Shown here: positions 7,582 through 14,643 of the stretch, piece by piece
Position numbering within the stretch: position 1 is the first letter of the stretch
Layout of the letters: the number at the start of each line of letters is the position of its first letter
DNA from: Desulfuromonadaceae bacterium UBA5613
Lineage (GTDB): Bacteria; Desulfobacterota; Desulfuromonadia; Desulfuromonadales; UBA2197
NCBI GenBank assembly: GCA_002424625.1
Contig: DIKR01000077.1
Coordinates: 3,505-24,795 of the forward strand
Length of the DNA stretch: 21,291 bases
Direction: 5' to 3'
The notes under the pieces: model-generated
Database searches by the model: none
The model's input: the letters and a program-made list of their open reading frames with translations, nothing else
Told to the model about the DNA's origin: nothing
Made by a program: the position numbers and the translations under genes

Positions 7582-8681
7582 GCAGCCACCATCCTCGGCA
7601 GCGGGATCCCGACCTTTATATCCAGGTCATGGAGAATATCGACCGGGCGGTCTTTGCCGTCGATCGGCAATCGCGCATCACCCTCTTTAACGCCGCCGCC
7701 GAGAATCTCACCGCCATCTCGGAACGCCAGGCTCTCGGTCGGACCCTTGCCGAGCTCTTTGCCGGCCATGAAGGGCTGTTGACCCTGGTCCGTGCTGCCC
7801 TCGATGAAGGACGCTCTTTCTCCGATTACGAAAATATTCTGCTGCGCCGTCCCATCGGCCTGCCTTTGCCGGTGAGTGCCTCAGCCCTCCCCCTCTTCAA
7901 TCATGCCGGTGAACTCAACGGTGCCATCGTCATCCTCCGCGACCTGTCCCGTATCCGCGAATTGGAAGACGCGGTTCGTCGCAGTGATCAATTGGCCGTC
8001 GCCGGAGTCATGGCGGCCGGACTCGCCCACGAGATCAAAAATCCGCTCGGCGGGATTCGCGGCGCCGCGCAACTGCTCGATCGCGAACTCGACGACCGTG
8101 ACGATCTGCGCGAATATACCCAGGTGATGATTCGCGAAGTCAGCCGCATCAGCGATCTCCTCGCCGAACTCATGGATCTTGCTGCCCCCCGCCCCTTGCA
8201 GTTGGTGCCGGTGCATTTGAACGCTATTCTCAATGATATTGTCCTGTTGCAGCGGGAAGAACATCGCAGCCGCGGTGTGGAGTTCATCCTTGATGTCGAT
8301 CCGAGCCTGCCGCTGCTCCTCGCCGATGAAGCGTTGATCTCCCGCCTCTTTCTCAACCTGATCAAGAATGGCGCTGAAGCCATCGACAAGGGCGGCCGGG
8401 TGACGACGATCTGCCGCGTCGATACCAACATGCACATGCTCCGTCCCGGCAGCCGGTCAACACCGATGGTGCAGATCGAAATTCGCGACACCGGCCGCGG
8501 GATGAGCGCCGAAGAGCTTGAGCACATCTTCACCCCTTTCCACACCACTAAAGAGCGGGGGACCGGGCTCGGTTTGGCGGTCTGCCAGAAGATTGTCGAT
8601 GAACATCGCGGCCTGATCCGCATCGAAAGCGTCCCCGGTAGCGGTACGTCAATTATTATTTCGCTGCCGTTATTGCGTTGA
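7578..8681 (+). CDS. ntrB: NtrB/GlnL-type sensor histidine kinase
   Basis: A soluble 367-residue histidine kinase with no membrane segment. Residues about 12-125 form a PAS domain (MENIDRAVFAVDRQSRITLFN). The dimerisation/phosphoacceptor helix carries H151 in AHEIKNPLGGIRGAAQLL, essentially the NtrB signature. The ATPase domain shows the N box N260-L-I-K-N264, the G1 box D304-T-G-R-G, the F box FTPFHTTKE and the G2 box starting at G328 (GTGLGLA), and ends with SVPGSGTSIIISLPL. NtrB phosphorylates NtrC under nitrogen limitation and is usually controlled by PII; no glnB/glnK is in this window. From memory, Geobacter has a comparable pair, GnfL/GnfM, controlling nitrogen fixation, and this could be its counterpart. 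It overlaps dusB by four bases. The gap of 179 bp to ntrC contains a structured repeat pair. Confidence 0.9.
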   Translation: MSSHHPRQRDPDLYIQVMENIDRAVFAVDRQSRITLFNAAAENLTAISERQALGRTLAELFAGHEGLLTLVRAALDEGRSFSDYENILLRRPIGLPLPVSASALPLFNHAGELNGAIVILRDLSRIRELEDAVRRSDQLAVAGVMAAGLAHEIKNPLGGIRGAAQLLDRELDDRDDLREYTQVMIREVSRISDLLAELMDLAAPRPLQLVPVHLNAILNDIVLLQREEHRSRGVEFILDVDPSLPLLLADEALISRLFLNLIKNGAEAIDKGGRVTTICRVDTNMHMLRPGSRSTPMVQIEIRDTGRGMSAEELEHIFTPFHTTKERGTGLGLAVCQKIVDEHRGLIRIESVPGSGTSIIISLPLLR

Positions 8682-8691
8682 ATATACTTAT

Positions 8692-8808
8692 CCCCTCACC
8701 CGGCCTTCGGCCACCCTCTCCCGGCACAGGGAGAGGGGCTGCTTAGAGAACCAAAGGTGCCCTTCTCCCCCCTGGGAGAAGGTGCCCCGCAGGGGCGGAT
8801 GAGGGGGA
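8692..8808. repeat. Pair of inverted REP-like palindromic elements between ntrB and ntrC
   Basis: This stretch holds two head-to-head copies of one element. Copy A runs from CCCCTCACCCGG to GGGAGAGGG (8692-8737). Copy B, read on the other strand, has the same layout (CCCTCATCCGCCCC then CACCTTCTCCC). The outer ends pair (CCCCTCA 8692-8698 with TGAGGGG 8800-8806). Four hairpins lie inside: GGCC-TTC-GGCC (8702-8712), CCCTCTCCC/GGGAGAGGG (8714-8722 and 8729-8737), CCTTCTCCC/GGGAGAAGG (8761-8769 and 8774-8782) and GCCCC-GCA-GGGGC (8784-8796). Elements with this CCCTCA...CTCTCCC pattern are common intergenic repeats in many proteobacteria. It could attenuate or stabilise the ntrB-ntrC transcript. 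Confidence 0.8.
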
Positions 8809-8860
8809 ATTTTGATATTGTGAGCAAACAGGATTTTTACTGCCCAAAGGGGGTTCCACC

Positions 8861-10300
<1,440 letters not shown>

Positions 10301-10780
10301 GTGAGCGTATTAGCCCCCCTCCCCTTGCAGATTGTCCTGGTTGAGCCGGAGATCCCCCCGAATACCGGCAATATTGCCCGTCTCTGTGGCGCTACCGGCA
10401 CAACCCTGCATCTGGTCAAACCCCTCGGCTTCTCCATTGATGACCGCCAGCTCAAACGCGCCGGACTCGATTACTGGGACGCCGTCGATCTCCACGTTTG
10501 GGATTCCTTCGCCGACCTCCAGGCCGCCTTTCCTGCCGGCCGCTGGTGGTACACCTCGAAAAAGGCCGCGCTTACCTACATCGCCGCCGACTATCAGCCC
10601 GGCGATCTCATCGTCTTCGGCAAAGAGACCAAAGGCCTGCCCGCGGATCTCCTCGCCGCCCATGCCGACCAAGCCATCCGCATCCCGATCTTCTCCGAGC
10701 GCGTCCGTTCCCTCAACCTTTCGACCAGCGCCGGGATTGTTTTGTACGAGGCGTTGCGGCAGTGCGGGCGATTAGACTAG
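10301..10780 (+). CDS. trmL: tRNA (cytidine(34)-2'-O)-methyltransferase TrmL
   Basis: TrmL is a minimal SPOUT methyltransferase that 2'-O-methylates the wobble nucleotide of leucine tRNAs using SAM. The 159-residue length is normal for the family. The three SPOUT motifs are present: EPEIPPNTGNIARLC (15-29), FGKETKGLP and RSLNLSTSAGIVLYEALRQ, the last two forming the trefoil-knot cofactor site. Translation starts at GTG 10301, directly after the ntrC stop, with GGGGG (10291-10295) five bases upstream inside the ntrC end, so it should be co-transcribed and coupled with ntrC. It is the last plus-strand gene before the converging diguanylate cyclase gene. Confidence 0.93.
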   Translation: MSVLAPLPLQIVLVEPEIPPNTGNIARLCGATGTTLHLVKPLGFSIDDRQLKRAGLDYWDAVDLHVWDSFADLQAAFPAGRWWYTSKKAALTYIAADYQPGDLIVFGKETKGLPADLLAAHADQAIRIPIFSERVRSLNLSTSAGIVLYEALRQCGRLD

Positions 10781-10832
10781 AGACTTGATAACTTCGAAAA
10801 ATCAGTAACTGGGAAAACGACAGAAGATGACG

Positions 10833-10873
10833 CAGTAACCGCCCGACGACAGCAGTCATACTGGCGATTACTG
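10833..10873 (-). terminator. Hairpin between converging genes, weak terminator candidate
   Basis: CAGTAACCGCC (10833-10843) and GGCGATTACTG (10863-10873) form an 11-bp stem with a 19-nt loop. On the plus-strand RNA the single odd pair is C-A; on the minus-strand RNA it becomes a G-U wobble, so the fold fits the minus-strand transcript better, just downstream of the diguanylate cyclase stop. No uninterrupted U-tract follows on either strand; the nearby A7/T5 runs lie on the wrong side. Termination is therefore uncertain. Confidence 0.28.
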
Positions 10874-10910
10874 TGAAAAAAATAGAGATTTTTGAATTAA
10901 AGAACTTTTA

Positions 10911-11807
10911 TCAGTCGATCGTTACCCGGTTGCGGCCGTCGAGCTTGCTGCGATACATCAGTTCATCGGCTCGCTTGACAATCGATTCTGCTGACTCGCC
11001 GATACGGCAGACAGTCCCCCCGATTGAAACCGTCACCCGAAGATTCTCAGCGCCACGACTAATAAAACTGCTGGCAATCAGCATGCGGACCCGCTCGGCA
11101 ATCGACTTGACGATGACCGGCGTGGCGCCGGGGAGGATAATGACAAACTCTTCGCCGCCCCAACGGGCAACAACATCCATGTTGCGCAGGGAACTGCTGA
11201 TCGACTTTGCCACCATGATCAGAACCTCATCCCCCTGCCGGTGCCCGTAGTTGTCGTTGAAAAGTTTGAAATGATCGACATCGAGAAAGAGAAGGCCAAA
11301 GGGGTGGGAATGTTCCTGCCATTCATAAATACGGGTCGAGAGGGTCACTTCACCATAGCGGCGGTTGCCGATGGAGGTGAGGGCATCCTGATAAACTTCG
11401 TGTTTGAGTGTTTCAAGTTCCCGGAGGAGTTGCAAGGCCGATGAATTGTCGGTAAAGATCTCGACGGCGCCGATGATCATCCCCTGATCATCACGCACCG
11501 GAGAAGTCCTGACCGAGACAGCAACCCGATGGCCGAATTTATGGTGAAGAAAGACACTCGATTCACGCGGTTTGCCATCGCTTATGGAGGCGGCGAGGGG
11601 GCAACCGTTGAGACAAAGTTCGACACCATCGGCATCGACATGACGCAATAGATTGTCTGCGCAGCAATGACCGATCATGTCTGATTTTGAATAGCCGGAT
11701 AAGCGTTCGGCGGCGGGATTCCAATAGGTGATGCGTCGTTCACAATCGACAAAGTAGACCCCGTCAAAGAGGCTGTCGAGAATTTTTATACTGGTGATAT
11801 CATTCAT
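10911..11807 (-). CDS. PAS-GGDEF diguanylate cyclase
   Basis: A soluble 298-residue protein predicted to make cyclic di-GMP from two GTP. The N-terminal PAS domain (about 5-118) carries four Cys residues: C48-C49 and C65-x3-C69 in LCLNGCPL. The GGDEF domain (about 135-296) has the active-site loop GGEEF (217-221) and an intact product-inhibition site R208-N-M-D211 five residues upstream, so it should be both active and feedback-inhibited. DVDHFKLFNDNYGHRQGD and the C-terminal ADELMYRSK are also standard. There is no membrane segment, so it is cytoplasmic. The ATG at 11807 has only a weak purine-rich site upstream. It is divergent from the moxR operon across a 268-bp spacer; any functional link is unproven. 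Confidence 0.93.
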   Translation of the reverse strand: MNDITSIKILDSLFDGVYFVDCERRITYWNPAAERLSGYSKSDMIGHCCADNLLRHVDADGVELCLNGCPLAASISDGKPRESSVFLHHKFGHRVAVSVRTSPVRDDQGMIIGAVEIFTDNSSALQLLRELETLKHEVYQDALTSIGNRRYGEVTLSTRIYEWQEHSHPFGLLFLDVDHFKLFNDNYGHRQGDEVLIMVAKSISSSLRNMDVVARWGGEEFVIILPGATPVIVKSIAERVRMLIASSFISRGAENLRVTVSIGGTVCRIGESAESIVKRADELMYRSKLDGRNRVTID

Positions 11808-11917
11808 TTGAGAGCTCGTTCCGATAAAAGAGGAAGCATCAGTTTATCCCTGCTGTTGTGAAAATTATTTTTTCATATTAAGCTGATTTTTATGCGGATT
11901 TCCAGTATTAATTTTTT

Positions 11918-11966
11918 TTGCGTAACCGACAAAAGAGGATCATGCCGGGCTGGCGCTTTTACGCAA
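11918..11966. promoter_or_regulatory. Spaced inverted repeat in the dgc/moxR divergent spacer
   Basis: TTGCGTAA (11918-11925) and its exact reverse complement TTACGCAA (11959-11966) are 33 bp apart, about four helical turns centre to centre. The pair lies between the divergent starts of the diguanylate cyclase gene and moxR, upstream of the moxR promoter. It could be a binding site for a dimeric regulator; no family is assigned. Confidence 0.35.
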
Positions 11967-12005
11967 TGTCTCCGGTAATAACAACAGGCGAAATCGAAAT
12001 TACCC

Positions 12006-12034
12006 TTGAAAGATAAGGTGCGTCTCTCTATACT
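12006..12034 (+). promoter_or_regulatory. Near-consensus sigma70 promoter of the moxR-bat operon
   Basis: TTGAAA (12006-12011), an optimal 17-bp spacer, then TATACT (12029-12034). Each hexamer differs from consensus at one or two positions. It would start transcription near 12041, leaving a leader of roughly 35 nt before the TTG start of moxR. This is the best promoter match seen in the window. Confidence 0.62.
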
Positions 12035-12075
12035 TCCATCCTTGCCAACCTACCCGAACTCCGGAGTCACCTCCT

Positions 12076-13074
12076 TTGTCATCATCGAATTTCACCCTCG
12101 CCCAACTTGAAGCTGACGTTGCCAAAAAGAGCGCTTTTGTCGAGCCGCTTTTGACCGAAATCGGCAAGGCGGTGGTCGGTCAGCGCAAACTTCTCGAAGC
12201 GCTCCTCATCGGCCTCCTTTGCCGCGGTCACGTCCTCATAGAGGGAGTGCCGGGCCTGGCCAAGACGCGCACCGTCAATGCTCTCGCCCGTGCTTTGGAT
12301 CTCTCCTTCAAACGTATCCAGTTCACTCCGGATCTCCTCCCCTCCGATCTCATCGGCACCCCGGTCTATCACCCCGGCCGTGGCGAGTTTGATATCCGCA
12401 AGGGACCGATCTTTGCCCATGTCGTCCTCGCCGACGAGATCAATCGCGCCCCGGCCAAGGTGCAGTCGGCCCTCCTTGAAGCGATGGAGGAAGGACAGGT
12501 CACCCTCGGCGAGGTTTCAGAACTTCTGCCGCACCCCTTTATCGTCCTCGCCACCCAGAATCCCCTTGAACACGAAGGGACCTACCCCCTCCCCGAGGCG
12601 CAGGTCGACCGTTTCATGTTCAAGGTCATCGTCACTTATCCGCTGCGCCATGAAGAGGCCGAGGTCATCGACCGCTTCAGCAGCGAAAGCGCCCTGGAGA
12701 TCCGCCCGGTCGTCAGCGCCGCAACCCTGGCAGTAGCGAGCGAAGCCGTGCGCACCTTACATCTTGACGACAAGGTGCGGGATTATATCCTCGACCTCAT
12801 TGAGGCAACGCGCGATCCGGCCCGCTGCGGCAAGGGGGAGTTGCAGTCCCTTATCGAACACGGTGTTTCGCCGCGCGGCGGCATTGCCCTGGCTCGCGCT
12901 GCCCGGGCGCACGCCTTTTTGCGCCATCGCCCCTATGTCATCCCGGACGATGTTCTGGCGGTCGCCATGATGGTGCTGCGCCACCGCCTCCTCCTTTCCT
13001 ACGAAGCCGACGCCAAAGGGATCAGCAGCGATGAGGTACTTGCACAGATTTTCTCCGCTGTTCCGACGCCCTGA
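12076..13074 (+). CDS. MoxR-family AAA+ ATPase
   Basis: MoxR ATPases act as chaperone-like partners of VWA proteins, assisting cofactor insertion or envelope stress tolerance. The 332-residue protein has Walker A GVPGLAKT (57-64), Walker B VVLADEINRAP (D120-E121), sensor 1 in LATQNPLEHEGTYPLPEAQ and the C-terminal lid with SPRGGIALARAARAHAF. Translation starts at TTG 12076, with CCGGAG (12061-12066) upstream; this start gives the normal family length and no ATG is close by. It is the first gene of an operon with DUF58, VWA and BatD genes, which is the standard MoxR/Bat context. It overlaps the DUF58 gene by 44 bp. Confidence 0.93.
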   Translation: MSSSNFTLAQLEADVAKKSAFVEPLLTEIGKAVVGQRKLLEALLIGLLCRGHVLIEGVPGLAKTRTVNALARALDLSFKRIQFTPDLLPSDLIGTPVYHPGRGEFDIRKGPIFAHVVLADEINRAPAKVQSALLEAMEEGQVTLGEVSELLPHPFIVLATQNPLEHEGTYPLPEAQVDRFMFKVIVTYPLRHEEAEVIDRFSSESALEIRPVVSAATLAVASEAVRTLHLDDKVRDYILDLIEATRDPARCGKGELQSLIEHGVSPRGGIALARAARAHAFLRHRPYVIPDDVLAVAMMVLRHRLLLSYEADAKGISSDEVLAQIFSAVPTP

Positions 13075-13951
13075 GCTTGGGGCGACGTCGATCCCGCTGG
13101 CGAACCGCGGGCTGGTTCGCAGACTGGAGATCAACTCGCGCCGGCGTCTCGCCGCCAGCCTTGCCGGGGCCTACCGCAGTCAGTTTCGTGGTCAGGGGAT
13201 GGAGTTTTCCGAACTGCGCCCCTATCAACCCGGAGATGATATCCGCACGATTGACTGGAATGTGACCGCCCGCACCGGCGTGCCGCATGTCCGTCAGTAC
13301 CGGGAGGAGCGCAGTCGCTCTCTGACTCTGCTCGTTGATCTCTCGGCCTCCATTGCCGGCGCCAAGCGCGATCTCCTCTTCGAAACCACCGGCCTCCTCG
13401 CCTTTGCCGCCGCCAACAGCGGCGACCGCCTCTCTCTGGTCGCCTTTACCAACCGCATCGAACATCTCATCCTCCCCGAGACCGGCGTCCGGCATGCCCG
13501 GCGAATTCTTGCCGAACTGATTGCGCATCGGCCGAAAGGGCGTTTTACCGATCTTGCCCCACCGATCGAGGCGGCCCTGCAGCTCAACCGGCGACCGGGA
13601 ATTATTATTCTCATCTCTGATCTGCACGCGCCCCTGCCGCTGAAGCGATTGAGCGAAGCTCACAGCCGACACGACCTTGTTGTCCTCATCCCCCGTGATC
13701 CGCAGGAGATTCTTCCGCAAACCAAAGGTTTGTGGCGGGTCGCCGACCGCGAAACACTGACTGAGAAGATCGTTGATCTGTCCAGCGAAGCCAGGCGCGA
13801 AACTTATGCTGCGCAATGGGAATACGGCGATATCGAACTGACCGAACAACTACACACCTTGACCATCGATCACGCTTTTCTGAACGCCGGCGAGTCGGTG
13901 CTGCCGACCTTGTTGCGCCTCTTCCGGCGCCGCAGCGGGAGACGCCGGTGA
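13031..13951 (+). CDS. DUF58 (VWA-like) protein of the moxR operon
   Basis: DUF58 proteins are the usual companions of MoxR ATPases and have a VWA-like fold; their molecular role is not settled. The 306-residue protein has the family signature PYQPGDDIRTIDWNVTART (about 63-81) followed by REERSRSLTLLVDLSASI, where D103-S105-S107 form a MIDAS-type DxSxS site. There is no signal peptide or obvious membrane segment. The ATG at 13031 lies inside the end of moxR, with AAGGG (13016-13020) ten bases upstream; the 44-bp overlap suggests translational coupling. The stop overlaps the GTG of the next gene (GTGA). Confidence 0.88.
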   Translation: MRYLHRFSPLFRRPELGATSIPLANRGLVRRLEINSRRRLAASLAGAYRSQFRGQGMEFSELRPYQPGDDIRTIDWNVTARTGVPHVRQYREERSRSLTLLVDLSASIAGAKRDLLFETTGLLAFAAANSGDRLSLVAFTNRIEHLILPETGVRHARRILAELIAHRPKGRFTDLAPPIEAALQLNRRPGIIILISDLHAPLPLKRLSEAHSRHDLVVLIPRDPQEILPQTKGLWRVADRETLTEKIVDLSSEARRETYAAQWEYGDIELTEQLHTLTIDHAFLNAGESVLPTLLRLFRRRSGRRR

Positions 13952-14643
13952 TCCGCACAACCTTCCGATCTCTCGGCGGAATCATTGTTTTGGCACTGTT
14001 GCCGGCGACCCTCGTGCTGGCGGCTCCGGTCGTCCATCTCGATCCTGCGACACCGATCCTCGGCAAACCGCTCTCCATCATCATCACGCTCGACGACGAA
14101 GAGACCGGACTCGCCGGCCTCCCCGACCTGGGCTCCTTTGAACCACTCGCCCCCCCGCTGCATCATGGTTCAGAAATCCGCCTGGTTGTCCTGCCGATGC
14201 GGCCGGGAATCCGGGAACTCCCCCCCTTTCCCTTACAGGTTGGTACCGCCCGTCAGATCGAAACCACGCCACTACCGGTCACCGTTCTCGAGGGGATTGC
14301 CCAGGATGCCTCGATAGCTCCCTTCAAACGTCGCCCCTTCCCCCTGGTCGGTTCCGGTCCGGGCGGCTGGATCCTGGCCGGTGCCCTGCTCCTCCTCCTT
14401 TTCGGGGGGGGAATTGCCCTGTTTTGGCGCTGGTGGCACCGCCCGGACTTTTTCAAACTCCCGCAAGCCATCCAGTTGGCCCGCCTTGAGGCCCGTGCCC
14501 GTCAACTCCCGGCTTCAGCGGCATGCACCGGTCTCCTCGAGGAGATCAGGGAGCGCCGCTTTGCACCGCTTCCCAGCAGCACAGAGGACATTCATCGCCT
14601 GTATCGTCAATTGTTGTCCCTGGTTGCAACGGGGGGCGAATGA
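13948..14643 (+). CDS. Small membrane-anchored Bat-operon protein (DUF4381-like)
   Basis: A 231-residue protein occupying the slot between DUF58 and the VWA gene in MoxR operons, where a DUF4381-type protein is common. The layout is an N-terminal signal/anchor (GGIIVLALLPATLVLA), an extracytoplasmic beta-rich segment of about 110 residues with a BatD-like flavour, a transmembrane helix at about 140-160 (GWILAGALLLLLFGGGIALF), and a cytoplasmic tail of about 70 residues including RLYRQL. The start is GTG 13948, overlapping the DUF58 stop, with GGGAGA just upstream; longer readings start inside the DUF58 gene and lack support. The stop overlaps the next ATG. Family assignment is by context and topology and less certain than its neighbours. 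Confidence 0.75.
   Translation: MIRTTFRSLGGIIVLALLPATLVLAAPVVHLDPATPILGKPLSIIITLDDEETGLAGLPDLGSFEPLAPPLHHGSEIRLVVLPMRPGIRELPPFPLQVGTARQIETTPLPVTVLEGIAQDASIAPFKRRPFPLVGSGPGGWILAGALLLLLFGGGIALFWRWWHRPDFFKLPQAIQLARLEARARQLPASAACTGLLEEIRERRFAPLPSSTEDIHRLYRQLLSLVATGGE

Noticed and set aside
10874..10893. A7...T5 palindrome after the hairpin as an intrinsic terminator
   Set aside because: The AT-only stem is too weak, and for neither strand does a GC-rich stem directly precede the U-run.
11951..11965. sigma54-like -24/-12 element (TGGCGC...GC) upstream of moxR
   Set aside because: Only nine bases separate the GG and GC dinucleotides instead of ten, and the flanking bases match poorly; a near-consensus sigma70 promoter lies closer to the gene.
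14523..14639. Upstream extension of the Bat fusion frame (39 extra codons)
   Set aside because: It lies wholly inside the preceding gene in another frame, has low-quality content, and the ATG at 14640 has a G-rich site and the typical BatA start.
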